Both the position numbers and the translations under genes were made by a program. DNA of 60,000 bases from Cristatella mucedo (taxonomy: Eukaryota; Bryozoa; Phylactolaemata; Cristatellidae), in assembly GCA_009760855.2 (NCBI GenBank), contig WPIO01000143.1:473001-533000 (forward strand). The letters run 5' to 3'. The stretch's first letter is position 1; each line of letters begins with the position of its first letter. Shown piece by piece: positions 34,325-46,292 of the stretch. The notes below the pieces were generated by a model. That model saw nothing but the letters and a program-made list of their open reading frames with translations. It had not been told where the DNA came from and did not search any database.

Positions 34325-34900
34325 TTACTCCCATTATCTGTATAATCCCTTTACCGGTCTATCTGTGATGCTTTCCTAAAATCAATTGCTACTCCTAATC
34401 TATGCTGGTCTTAATCGAAGCTGATCCTAATCGAGATGCTCGATATCTACTATCTACGCGCGGTGCCTATTTGAGCTGTGCACATGTAGATTAGTGCCAT
34501 TATTGGTCCCTTCGTACATGTCCAGCATCTCAATTGTGCATCTTGTGGTCATACTGTACCCGTTTTTTATATTAGTGCCTCGTAAGTGCGACCGAGCTGG
34601 CTGCATGAGTTCTATTTTCGCATAAGAACACCTAAGCGCACAGCTCGAATCATTGATTTTTTCTTTAGGAATCAGTGATACACTAGCAAGACTTTATCCA
34701 CTGCTTACGAACGAATGGGTTCATCTGTTTTTTTCGTTTATAGACATTTAGTTTTCGATGAGTTTTTTCAGACGACCATACAGTTGGCCATCGATACCTC
34801 CTATATGACAAATTAGGAAGTCAATGCCACTGTGGCAAGCAGCTAACTGCCTTGCTGGTAGAGCAGCAAAGCTGTGTGAAGCCAGAGGCCACTGCCACTC
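34325..34900. other. Unassigned sequence
   Basis: Nothing recognised. Confidence 0.45.
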
Positions 34901-34911
34901 GGTCGTTGTTA

Positions 34912-35180
34912 TGCAATGTATCTCCGCGTCTCTAACTCTAAAAGCCACAAAGACTGGGTCTTAGGCAGGAGAATTGTGTGTAGTGCACTCACAGCCTAAG
35001 CGGCTTTCGGTACGCATTCGGTAGCCAACAGACTTCGCCTCACGCAACAAAGAGAAAGTGGGAAGCATGGCAGAGTCAAGAGCGCAGTTGAGGTAGTGTG
35101 AGTAGCGTGGAAGTAGCAGCTCAGGACCACTGAAAAGGATGAGCCATATTCGGCAGCAGGAGAGTAGCTGTCATTACCTA
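34912..35180 (-). mobile_element. LINE family 2 fragment
   Basis: GTTATGCAATGTATCTCCG, then CACTCACAGCCTAAGCGGCT and GGTAGCCAACAGACTTCGCC, a short 3' piece ending beside a TG array. Confidence 0.8.
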
Positions 35181-35209
35181 CGCTTGGTCATCAACTGCAG
35201 ACCAAGGCT

Positions 35210-35210
<1 letters not shown>

Positions 35211-35266
<56 letters not shown>

Positions 35267-35350
35267 ACGTGCGCGTGGGTGTGTGTGTGCACGCGTATGT
35301 GTGTGTGTGTGTGTGCTTGTGTGTAGGTTTGTGTGCGTTTGTGGGTGTGT
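35211..35350. repeat. (TG)n tract
   Basis: About 50 bp of pure TG, then interrupted TG-rich sequence. Confidence 0.94.
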
Positions 35351-35836
35351 TAACGAGCTACGTTTTGCAGAGCAGAGAAGCAGGTCAAGGTTAAGACAGG
35401 ATGATCTAGATAGATAGATGACAGGATGATAGATAGTTTTTCGAGAAGTTTCGATGGATATGCGTCTTTTAAGGGGAAACTGGTAAAGGTGTCTCTGGGG
35501 GTGCAATAGAAACTCAGCATTACGGCATTTCGACGAGCCGGCCTGAAGCAACAGCTAGCTGTTGGTCAGCAGAAGATTCCAGAGCCTGCAGGGAATGCAA
35601 TGCCAAATCTAATACAGGCTCCTCTATCCATGCTTTCAGCACTCTTACGGCGATGGCGTTTCAGCTACGTAATAAGCTTAATTCAGGCGGTAGTCAAAGA
35701 GCCTATGGGATTGACAGCTAGCCTGCCGTATTCCCTAGCAACGCTTAGTATTAGTGAGCTGACCGAAGCTTGGCCGTCTCCGAACCTAGCCATTTTCATA
35801 ACTGCCCTTGTGAATCAAAGCAGTGACTCATGATTA

Positions 35837-36236
35837 CTCTAGTACGGAGGTCGGCAAACTCCGGCCTGTAGGCCAGATCCGGCCTAGCTAGTGCTCCAGT
35901 TCGGCCTAGCGGCCCCCTAGTTATTTGTTGGTGGATCCGGCCTAATTGCGTTGTCGCGTTTCCATTCCCGTTCATTACTCCTGCTGCAGCTCAAGTTTTG
36001 GCCCACGTTTATCTTTAGAAATTGAAACAGAAGCGCCTGACCGGGGAGAGGTGACATACGTCTACCTCTGCGATGCCACGCACGTCTGTTCGTCTTTTGC
36101 GACTGTTGGTCAGTTGGTCACGCCACGCCCACTCCGACGGCCTTGTGGAGTGGGCGTGATTTCTTCTGGCTTAGTGTGTCTTCTTGACCTTAAATGGCCA
36201 AGAAGTCCGAAAAGTTTTCCAACTCCTGCTCTAGTG
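35837..36236. mobile_element. hAT-type non-autonomous element with 8-bp target duplication
   Basis: Ends CGGAGGTCGGCAAACTCCGG (35845 on) and, inverted, CAGGAGTTGGAAAACTTTTC (to 36228). These are short imperfect terminal inverted repeats of hAT/Charlie style (C-A/G-G...GTCGGCAAAC). Flanks CTCTAGTA (35837-35844) and CTCTAGTG (36229-36236) are an 8-bp target duplication with one change, as expected for hAT. The 384-bp body has GGCC-rich sequence near the left end and an internal 12-bp hairpin (CACGCCCACTCC). No transposase. Confidence 0.78.
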
Positions 36237-36239
36237 CAT

Positions 36240-37250
36240 ACAAAGCAGGGCTTTAACCCCCCCCCCCCCAGTAAGCCGGGCCACCTGCAGGATACAAATT
36301 GAATGCTACCTCCAAGTTTCTGGCTCGGTCGCAGTCAACTGCCAGGCCACCCATTGGATGGTTACGCCCCTTCAGCGAATTCCTGGCTAATTGATCCTAG
36401 CTATCGCACAGCATAGCAACTGTAAGGATATGCGGGCGGTTGAATCCCAGACTTTACTAGCTTCCAGGTTGGCACCAGATGGCACCAGACCTGGTAGATT
36501 TCTCCTGTTCGTAGTACCGTCGAACCTGCAGAGGCAAGCCAATCTCAGGTGGGTGAGGCGTCTGTAGACGTCGTCGTCGGCAACCCTTCTTGAGTAACAG
36601 AATAATTAGAACGTTTAACGATCCCTCCTAGGTCAAGGGAGAGGTGACCATCCGCGTTGACTCAATTTGGTAATTGAACGAGGGTCTAGAAATGGATTGT
36701 CTTCGGTCAGGCAAGCAGTTGAGGGCGCGAGAGGTCAGTGTTCGCGATAGGTCGGAGGGTGCGACACATTCAGTCTAGCATGCATCCGCTGATGATGAAA
36801 GCCTTTGGCCTACTGTTTTCTGAGTATGGCAAGGCTGACCGGCTAACGAGTTTTAAAATGTGTTTACGTCTCCTCTCCGTCTACTGTAAAGTGGCTTCAC
36901 ATTTCTTTATATGCACAATCACTAGTTTCTTGTGTCTCTTGATTGCAACGAAAGGGTGGCCACTCCTATACTTTCTATCGATCGCCGATACCGATGCCAC
37001 GTTCGTTACCGATGGCAGAAATGGCGTCAGCTCAAATTCCTCTTACAATTCCTCAGGGCGGCTATCAGTCTGTCGCCAGATGTCGCCCTCTTTTTTCTCC
37101 TACTCTGAGTTGGCGTTGCGATCGCAATGAGTTTGGTTTTTTGTCAAGCGACGCTCTGTCTTTACAATGAAGATCGATCGGACGGTCGAGGCGACAGCTC
37201 GATCGAGGCGACAGCTGCAGCCGAATCGACGACCTAAAGCTTAGGCGCAT
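36240..37250. other. Unassigned sequence
   Basis: Includes a poly-C run near 36261. A 130-codon plus frame at 36738-37130 has no recognisable domain. Confidence 0.45.
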
Positions 37251-37252
37251 GG

Positions 37253-37325
37253 ACTATGATAATAATAATAAATTTGATATAGCGCGCTTAGAGAGCTCAC
37301 TCTCTTTCTAGACACTTTGCAATTG
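37253..37325 (-). mobile_element. LINE family 1 3'-end fragment
   Basis: AATAATAATAAATTTGATAT then CACTCTCTTTCTAGACACTT, only the last ~70 bp. Confidence 0.65.
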
Positions 37326-37434
37326 CTCGACAGCTGGCGATGCAGATGGCGATCGGGGAGGCGAGGGGACGGAGGGGCATCTCGGGCTCCATCTCGCAAT
37401 GACGACGACGACGCTTGACGGCGACGCAGCCAGC

Positions 37435-38113
<679 letters not shown>

Positions 38114-38502
38114 CTTGCTTAAGCCAGTATCGAGTCAACTCCCAGCGTTCACCAGCGAGTCGCACGCCGCCGGGAGGCCACGAAAGCTCCTCGCACGACA
38201 CTGTCAACGCTCTCGACGACAGGGTGCTCTCGGCGCTATCATGACAGAGCGTCCGAAGGCGGGCGCGATTCTTAGACGCTGGTGATTGCGTGATGCCCTG
38301 CGAACTTTGACCTTTGAGCTCGCCCGCTGACTTTAAACCGGACGCCTTTGCTTATGCAATAGCTGCGATAGGCGGGCTTACGAGCCGCGCGACGTTTATT
38401 TACGGATACCCAATATACGCTTACGCCTCCCGACCTGAACGGCGAATAAGGAATGAGCCTGAGCGAAGGAGAGGGCCTCTTTGGCGACGGTCAGCACAGT
38501 CA

Positions 38503-38507
38503 GAGCG
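38503..38507 (+). other. Target-site duplication, left
   Basis: GAGCG directly before the element. The same five bases (plus A) follow the right end. Polintons usually duplicate 6 bp, so GAGCGA with loss of one terminal base on the left is the likely original. Confidence 0.75.
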
Positions 38508-38759
38508 AGTAGTATGTGATTTTTCCATTTCGCACCCTGACCCTCACTCGAGCACACTCCAAAATTCGACCTCGCTGTCGCTCGGTCTCCTTTTGTAGTG
38601 GCCCTCCTGAGTGTCAGTGTCCGAAAAAGAAAAATCAAATCCTACTCCAACAGGTGCTGCTTCGGCGCAATGGAAAACAATAGACAATATTCCAAAAATT
38701 TTAGTTATAATATATTATAGTAACAAATTTTTTTTCAGAGTTTCTAAATTTGATTTAAA
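38508..38759 (+). repeat. Polinton left terminal inverted repeat
   Basis: Pairs with 50507-50756 at roughly 93-95% by eye, with a few substitutions and small indels. The outer ~170 bp has balanced composition (CGCACCCTGACCCTCACTCG); the inner part is AT-rich. The polymerase ATG lies 24 bp inside. Confidence 0.95.
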
Positions 38760-38782
38760 GAAAAATATTTACATATTATAAG

Positions 38783-41700
38783 ATGTCTAAAATAAATTCA
38801 TTTTCACTGCGTGAGGAAGAATCATTCAATGATCATGCAAAAAGATTAGTATTTTCTTATGAGCAGCGTTTTAATGTTAAACCTTCTTTTACTAAGAAGT
38901 ATGGCAAGTCAACTAGAATTGTTCATTATCCAGTTTCTGCAGTTGATATAAAAAAATTGATTGAACGTCTTTCTTCTAATAAAATAATTAAACCAAAAAA
39001 ATCAGAAAGTAAAAATTGTTTCTATAAAGAAGCAAAACGTCTTTGTAAGATTGATACTAGTGGATGGTTTTTAGGTAGAAAGACTACTAGTGGTAGTTTA
39101 ATAGATTATGAGTATGAAGGTTTTGAGGTTGAAGATGCAGATTTAGAAGTATTTAAGAAAAAAGCATCTCCTGGATTAATAAATGTTATGAAAGATATCT
39201 CTAGCCAATATGGCAATGTAAAAATGAGTTTTCTTCGGCAATTAAAAATAGAAAATGCTAAGAAAGATATTATCTACGCTCCAATTAATGGTCTCTCCCC
39301 AATAGCATTAAGTAAAGTTTCTCACTTTAATTAAATAATTGACAAATATTTTTCAAAGAATAATAAAACTGTAGATGAATGGAATAAAGGTGGTTCTTCT
39401 TGTAAAATTGCTGGCATATCTAATGCATTTGCAAAGTTTACAGTCTTTATTCCACAAATTGGAGGCTCGTATTGTGAATTATCAATCAAGTTAAGAAATA
39501 AGAAATGCGTTATAAATATAAAAAATACAGATGATAATTTGTTTGCATTCTGGTGTGTTCTGAGAGCATTACATCCTAGAGAGAATCATCCAGAAGCAAT
39601 TCATGATTTAAGACAAATAATGCTTGAGAAATATTCTGATGTACTACCTCTAATACAACATTTATTCTTTCCTATAGATGATAAAGATTCAAGAAATCAG
39701 TTTATGGTGAATGGTAACGTGCCCATTAGAGCAGAAGATATTCCAAAACTTGCAAAATTATTCAATGTTTCAATAAATCTTTACGAGTATAACAGCTCAG
39801 TTTATCCAATAATTGTTTGTTCAGAGGAAGGTGAAAAACATATTGATTTTCTTCTTTATTCTTATAGAGGAAGATCTCACTATGTTCTAGTAACAAATTT
39901 TAATGCTCTTTGTAGAACAGATAAAGATAGTGATGGAACAAGATGATTTTGCAAAAGATATCTTTCAAGATTTCATGAACAAGAAAAGTTGGATAAACAT
40001 GTTGCAGATTGTAATTCAGAGAATTGTGGAACTTCAAGAATAAAAATGCTAGTAGCTAATAAAAGAAAAGATGGAACAGGAGATTTAGTTATGTTTAGAG
40101 ACTTTGACAAAATAAGTAAATCACCATTAACTGCATATGCAGATTTTGAATGTTTACTAGGAACAATTGATAAACCAGAAGAATCAGTAAAAGGATCTGT
40201 AAATCAACATAAACCATGCTCTGCTGGATATGTAATTGTAAATCATGAAGGAAAGATTGTAACAGAATATAAGCAAACTTTCGGCGCTGACTGCGTTAAG
40301 GATTTCATTTTGTCTTTAAAGAAAGATTGTGAAATACAGATAGAGAATCTAAAAGTAGTACTTGAAAAAAAATAAAGTTTATGATCGAGAAAATATGCCA
40401 GAAGAAGAAAAAGAAAATTACAATAATGCATCTGTTTGTTGGATTTGTGGAAAATGTTTAACTGAAGATCAAAAAGTTCTTGATCACTGCCATCTTACTG
40501 GAAAATATAGAGGCGCGGCACATGATGTATGCAATAAAAAGCTAAGAATTTGTCCAAAAATTTTTTAACTTCCTGTTTATATTCATAATCCGAGAGAATA
40601 CGACTCACATCTGATTGTTAGTGCGCTTAATTGTGATAAGGATAAGAAACAATTAATTGCCAATAACAAAGAGAAGTTTTTAGAAATAAGTTTTGGATAT
40701 CTTTGTTTTAGAGATTCATATCAATTATTACAAAATCCACTTCATAAATTGGTAAGAAATTTGTCTAAAGCAAATGATAAATTTGATATAATGAGACAAC
40801 ACTTTGAAAACATTGATGATAGCAAGATGTCATTATTAACAAAAAAGGTATTTATCCATATGAGTACATGGATTCTTTTGCTAAATTTGATGAGACAAGT
40901 TTACCACCAATTGAAAAGTTTTATTCAAGTATTAGTGGGCATATTTCAGAAGAAGATTATGCTCATGCAAAGAAAGTTTGGAATGCTTTTGAAATAAAAA
41001 AATTAAGAGAATACCGCGGTTTATATTTAACTATTGATATTTTAGCACTAGCAGATGTTTTTGAGAGATTTCGTGATCTAATAATTATACATTATCAGAT
41101 AAATCCTGCAAAGTTTATAAAAACTCCACAATTAACTTAGACAGCAGGATTAAAATATACAGGAGTTGTTCTTGAGTTGCTAACTGATCCAGATATGTAT
41201 CTATTCTTTGAAAAAAGAATTCGTGGAGGGATGACGCAAGTATCAAAACGTAAATCTAAAGCAAATAATAGTAGATGTAGCAATTTCAATCCAGATAAGT
41301 TGAAGTCATACTTATTATATTTTGATGCTACAAATCTTTATGGCTGGGCTGTGAAACAATCTCTACCAACTGGAGGTTTTAATTTCTTATCAAGTCAAAA
41401 AATAAAATCATGGAATGAAAATAAAAATGATATAGTCAACAAATTTAAACCTTCATCAAATAAAGGTTATGTTCTTGAAGTTGATATACATTGTCCAAAA
41501 GATAAACATGATTTATTTTCTGACTATCCTTTACTTCCTGAAAACAAGCAGATAAAGAAGAATAAACACTCAGAATATCAAAACTCTTTTGGCAGAAGAA
41601 ATGATCCAGTCGAAAAGCTGATATTAGATTTGGAACTAAAACAAAAGTATGTTATTCATTATCTTAATCTTAAGAATTGTATCGAATTAGGATATGAGTT

Positions 41701-42817
41701 GACACATATTCACAGAGTGTTAGAGTTTGATCAGTCCAATTGGCTAGAGTTGTACATTGATAACAACACAAAACTTAGAGGTAAAGCAGCAAATGATTTC
41801 GAAAAAGATTTCTTTAAATTACTCGATAATTTATTCTTTGGTAAGACAATGGAAAATGTTAGAGATAGAAAGAATGTTGAGTTACTTAATGAAAATGTAG
41901 ATGAAGAGTTGGCTAAGATGAATAAAATCTATAGAAGTCCAAGATTTGTAGACAGAAAGATATTAACTAATAACGTTATCTACATAGAAAGTAGTAAGGA
42001 ATCTGTAACTTTAAGCAAACCTATTTATGTTGGATTTTGCATACTTGATTTATCTAAAGTATTGATGCAGAAATTCTATTATCTAACAATGAAAAAAGAT
42101 ATGGATCAAAAATAAACTTGATGTATACTGATACTGATTCACTCGTCATGAAGATATTTACTGAGGATGTTTATAAAGACTTTATCGATTACCCAGAATC
42201 ATTAGATCTAAATACTTATCCGGATGACTATCCTTTTTAGAATGATTATAAAGCAAAAAGTATTATAAAAGGAAATAGTAAAGTTGTTGACAAATTTAAA
42301 GATGAGATAACTGATAAGGTAAAAGAAGTAATATTAGATGAATGTGTTTTTCTAAGACCAAGACTTTACTCTTATACTATTTACACTGATAAAGAAGTAT
42401 TTGATGATAAAGGAAAATCATTAGGAATAGTTAAAAGAGTTTGTGAGATGAACGAAATGCTTGATAAGGAGAAAGAACAAATAGGACAATCAAAAAAAAG
42501 CTGAAGGTGTTAACAAAAATGTTGTTGATAAGCACTTGAAACATGAAGACTTTAAAAACTGCTTAGATAAAAAGGTAGAAAAGAAATGTGAACAATCATT
42601 GATTAGAAGTGAAAAGCATGTAATGTATACAATTAAACAAAACAAAGTAGCACTATCCGCCTTTGATTCAAAAGGATACTGGTTACACTGTGGAATCTGC
42701 AGTTATGCTTATGGTCACTATAGAATTGCTGATGCAATAAGTAATAATCTAAATCCAGGACGATGTAATATTTGCAATATTGGTAATATTAATATAGATG
42801 CCAAAACGAAAGAGTGA
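38783..42817 (+). pseudogene. Protein-primed family B DNA polymerase (Polinton PolB), broken
   Basis: This enzyme replicates the element from a protein-primed end. In order: an N-terminal region with LRALHP and SHYVLV, reminiscent of OTU/papain-like folds; a C2H2-like finger (FCKRY...HVADC); exonuclease motif I YADFE; an endonuclease VII-like Cys-His block (CWICGK...DHCHLTGKYRG); exo II near EYDSHLI; exo III YLTIDILALADVF; polymerase motif A FDATNLYGW; motif B-like FFGKTMENV; motif C YTDTDSL. It would span about 1,340 codons. Breaks: in-frame TAA 39332, TGA 39944, TAA 40566, TAG 41138 (usually Trp here), TAG 42238; frameshifts near 40365-40375, 40845-40852, 42095-42100 and 42490-42500, all in A runs. 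No functional protein can be made from this copy. Confidence 0.93.
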
Positions 42818-42965
42818 AGAAATCATTGAATCTGAAGCAAAAGTAAAAGTTGAACATGATATTTGAGAAACAACAAAAGAGTTACATGAATTGCAAATAG
42901 AAATGGAGTACGACAGAGCAGAAGAAGAGTTAATTTTTGAGATGGCAGGAATAAATTTATATTAA
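42798..42965 (+). pseudogene. Small Polinton gene, unknown, one in-frame stop
   Basis: The ATG at 42798 overlaps the polymerase end by 20 bp, like tightly packed viral genes. It reads MPKRKSEEIIESEAKVKVEH, then a TGA at 42864, then an acidic helical stretch (KELHELQIEMEYDRAEEEL) to TAA at 42965. Charged and probably helical; function unknown. Confidence 0.5.
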
Positions 42966-42989
42966 AAAATAAAATTCATTATTATAGAA

Positions 42990-43193
42990 ATGGAAAAAGT
43001 TGAAATTGAAAGCGAAAAAGTTGAACAAGTTGAAGAAACTGAAAGTGAATATGACAGTGATTACGAACCAGAAGATGAGTCAGAATATTCAGATAGTAGC
43101 GATGAAGGTGAATACGACCCTAATGAGGGCTATGAACAAGCATTCTGTTTTGAAGAAGGTGTAGATTACGTAAATGAAGAAGATGAACTATAA
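42990..43193 (+). CDS. Very acidic 67-aa protein
   Basis: Intact frame with Glu/Asp/Ser-rich composition (EYDSDYEPEDESEYSDSSDE). It starts 24 bp after the preceding gene and ends 20 bp before the next, in the same direction. No domain recognised. Its composition suits a DNA mimic or disordered binding protein, but that is speculation. Confidence 0.6.
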   Translation: MEKVEIESEKVEQVEETESEYDSDYEPEDESEYSDSSDEGEYDPNEGYEQAFCFEEGVDYVNEEDEL

Positions 43194-43213
43194 AAAATTT
43201 ATATTTATATAGA

Positions 43214-43489
43214 ATGGATGTTTCAAGAATTCTTAGTTGTGAACAGTCAAGAGATATGGCTCTTAAAATTTGTCTACAAAAATTAAAGAAAGTAGATCAA
43301 AGAATTGTCAAGCATTCACTTGATAAACCTATTCCAGATTTGGATAGCTCGTACACTGCCGTTCTTGTTGAGATTTGTGATACATGTGATAAACTAATGG
43401 AATGCAGAAGTAAAATAAATGAAATGTTGATAGAAGCAGAAAAGAAATCAAACACTCCAAAAACTAAGCAGGGTGTTCAGATTAGTTAA
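43214..43489 (+). CDS. Unknown 91-aa Polinton protein
   Basis: Intact frame starting MDVSRILSCEQSRDMALKIC, predicted helical, with five Cys residues (CEQ, ICL, EICDTCD, MEC) and a basic tail. It is in the plus-strand gene run behind the polymerase. Not recognised. Confidence 0.6.
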   Translation: MDVSRILSCEQSRDMALKICLQKLKKVDQRIVKHSLDKPIPDLDSSYTAVLVEICDTCDKLMECRSKINEMLIEAEKKSNTPKTKQGVQIS

Positions 43490-43520
43490 TTTTGTATATT
43501 TTTTATAATAGTATAGGAAA

Positions 43521-44024
43521 ATGTCGACAGCAAATGAAGTATCTGACCCAAATCTTGCCACGTCTGCAACTCTGCTTAAAGCATATGTTGACTACCTTGT
43601 AAAGTCTAGAATGACTGCTTACGATCAACAAACACTCGACTCAGATATCTCAATTATGACAGATACATCTGTCAAAAAGTTTTATATTGATGAGTGTGAC
43701 ATTGAAGCCCAAAAGGTAATCGATTCTGGAATGGCAAGTATAACAACTGATCTTGAAGCAACAGTTAGAACTAAAGTTGATACTCTTCTTGATACACCTG
43801 GAGAAATCTCTAGTTATACAACATGGATTGCTAGTCAGCTACCAACACTTTCAACAGTTATCTCAGGCGTTGCAGGAATTAAACCAGATATCTCTGGAAT
43901 TGTTAAGGATGAATGTTATGCAATTCTAGCTGATATCTCTGATGGAACTAGTGCCAGACAAAAGGCAACACTTGCGGCTTTAGCTGATCCAGGTTTTAAT
44001 ACAATTCCTACAACAACTTTATAA
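43521..44024 (+). CDS. Unknown 167-aa Polinton protein
   Basis: Longest intact frame in the middle of the element. It starts MSTANEVSDPNLATSATLLK and is rich in Thr, Ser, Asp and Ile, with a repeated flavour of short amphipathic helices (DISGIVKDECYAILADISDG). There is no signal peptide or membrane segment. Its position between replication and fibre genes suggests a structural or virion-associated role, but no family is recognised and it is far too short for a double-jelly-roll capsid protein. Confidence 0.65.
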   Translation: MSTANEVSDPNLATSATLLKAYVDYLVKSRMTAYDQQTLDSDISIMTDTSVKKFYIDECDIEAQKVIDSGMASITTDLEATVRTKVDTLLDTPGEISSYTTWIASQLPTLSTVISGVAGIKPDISGIVKDECYAILADISDGTSARQKATLAALADPGFNTIPTTTL

Positions 44025-44043
44025 TTAATTTATTTACATAGAA

Positions 44044-44420
44044 ATGAATGTAGAAACTAGAAGTAAAGATTGTCAAACAGTAGCACAAGGTCAACAGTTT
44101 ACGAATATACAAATTTGCTCATATCCAATGGGAAAAATTGAAGATATCAGAAGTACACTATTACAAGCATTAAAATTAGTTTTAGAATACAAAGCTTTAA
44201 GAGTAGGCCATTCAGAAAAAGAAATGACATATGTATTTACAAAAGTCAGAGATGGATCAATCTTTTCAGAGTTTCTTAAAGGTTTAAAAATAGATAAATA
44301 AATAGTCTTAAATCAGAAGCATACTCTAAAAAAATAGAGTTAACAAAACAATTAACAGGAAAAGAATGTAGTGTACCAACAGAGTTTATTAAAGAAAGTT
44401 TAATCATCTGTAGGAGTTAG
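44044..44420 (+). pseudogene. Unknown ~125-aa gene, one frameshift
   Basis: Starts MNVETRSKDCQTVAQGQQFT, 20 bp after the previous stop. The first frame ends at 44301. Coding character resumes in another frame (KKIELTKQLTGKECSVPTEF) to TAG at 44420, so a frameshift lies near 44285-44300 in an A/T run. Its end overlaps the end of the convergent fibre gene by about 20 bp. Function unknown. Confidence 0.55.
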
Positions 44421-45433
44421 GCTTTCCAGGTACTGTATAAAAACATTCGCTAAATTAATTTCAATAATATCTGAAGATCTTGGAATAATTAGATTATTAT
44501 AACTTAGAACAGGAAAATTGATAGTTATGATAATATTTTTAGAATATATATCAAACTGTGTTGTGTAATCACTTAATAATAACATATAATTATTTTCAAC
44601 TCAATAATAGGAAACATTAAGAAAATTAGAGACAAAGAAATTTGGTGAGTATAACTTATGAAAGTAATTTATAACTAAAATTACCATACGAGAAAACATT
44701 AGAGTAAATTTTATTTTAACATCAAGATAATTTACTCTAGTCAGGTTCACATCCTTTAATATAATTGATTTTTCAGTTATTTGTTTTTCTAAGATATATA
44801 AATATATATTTTCACCTTTAAAAGAGCTTAGCGCCATAGGATTAGTTCTAGGACCTGATATCATAGGAGCTCTCTCATAAATATCTTTTATTTTTAATGT
44901 TAATTTCATGAAATCTATTGGTAATTTTTGTATATCAGATAATCTAGCTAAATAAGCACTACTACCATTTGGTAGATATTGATTATAACTTGATGAAGCA
45001 TCATAAGTTCCTCAATTTTCTATTTTTGTAGAAGACAAAGAACCAGAAGAATAACGAACAGTATCACGATGTAGGTATGTTTCACCAACATCATCTTTTT
45101 TATGCCAAAATTTGTTTCACCCTTAACATCTAATATACTTACTGTTAAATCACCAGTTATTGTTAAATCTTTTCCAGAATCTGCCTTTGTATCAGTGTTC
45201 TCTTTTGTTGCAATATCATTTCCATTAATTGGATTTGTTACATTAACATATTTTTTGGAGTTTGCTGATATGTTTCCTCTTATAAACTGATCTGAATCTT
45301 TTCTTAAATAATTGTTATCAGCAAATGATTTTCCAACAGCTTCTAATGAGTCTATATTGCTTCCAAGATTTACTATTCTATTTTCATTCATATCTATTGT
45401 CCCAATCATTTGTAAATCTTTTCTGCTTAACAT
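44400..45433 (-). pseudogene. Fibre-like gene 3 (phage-tail-fibre modules), broken
   Basis: Minus strand from MLSRKDLQMIGTIDMNENRI. The first ~100 residues hold two copies of the fibre module (DMNENRIVNLGSNIDS..A and YVNVTNPINGNDIATKE). A long unique C-terminal domain follows, likely a receptor-binding or capping head. Breaks: a frameshift near 45090, TGA at 45012-45014 and TGA at 44601-44603. Such modules are known from phage tail fibres and some large DNA viruses; the link to attachment is by family analogy. Confidence 0.75.
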
Positions 45434-45469
45434 TATAATATTGCTATATAAACATTAACATTTATTTCT

Positions 45470-46291
45470 TTATCTAACAAACCTGATCCTGATATAAAAG
45501 TAGAAGTAGGAACTATTTTTTTTACTAGGATCTAATATATAACTACCATATAACTGATCACTCTGCGTTGTTAGTGTTGATGGTGGTGGCATAAGAACTT
45601 TTGTTATTCCAGCAACTTCATACGTTACTCCAATAACAAATAGACTTCTTTGAATTGTTATGTCTGAAATATTAGTAATCCATCTACCATTAACTGTTTT
45701 GTCATATATTTGAGTATTCAGTGAACCATCCATAGTTCCTTTAAAATTTACAATTGTAGCATTTCCAAATGATCTTCGTAGATATCCAAGATTTACGCCA
45801 TCATTTGGATTTACAGGATCGGACATTATAATTATTGGATTATAATTCATATTCAAAGGCATATTCAGTGGTGTATTAACTTTTACAAAATTAGCATCCA
45901 TATATGCAACAGTTGCAAGGATACTTCAATCAGGCGTAGTAACATTTAATGATTCCATTACAGATAAATTTAAAACATACCCACCAGATTTTGATAGTTT
46001 CGTATCAGCACAATCTTTTGTAGCAGCGTCACTTTGCTCTAACAGGATTAGCAAGATCTATCAGTCTGTGATTATTCATGTCAAGATCGCCATCAGCAGT
46101 CGTTCCTCTAGATACTTTTGTAACAAAGTTTGTATCTATATACTTTCTGTTTACAGCATCTGTAGAATCAACAGGATCTCCAAGATTTTTTATTAGATTC
46201 TGATTCATATTTAAAGATCCATTCATAATATCTCCAGTTTTACGAATATAATTTTTTGTCTAGATCCTTTTCTACGATACCCGAGAGACAT
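45470..46291 (-). pseudogene. Fibre-like gene 2, broken
   Basis: Starts MSLGYRRKGSRQ at 46291, three bases from the stop region of fibre gene 1. A frameshift near 46250 precedes TGDIMNGSLNMNQNLIKNLG. Three modules follow: LNMNQNLIKNLGDPVDSTDA, LDMNNHRLIDLANPV and LNMNYNPIIIMSDPVNPNDG. The C-terminal ~90 residues are unique. Further breaks: a frameshift near 46030 and TGA at 45926-45928. Confidence 0.78.
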
Positions 46292-46292
46292 T

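Noticed and set aside
35946-36302. 118-aa plus frame
   Set aside because: Lies mostly within the hAT-type element and reads its hairpin and terminal repeat.
43521-44024. Major capsid protein candidate
   Set aside because: 167 residues, no jelly-roll-like pattern visible. Polinton capsid proteins are about three times longer.
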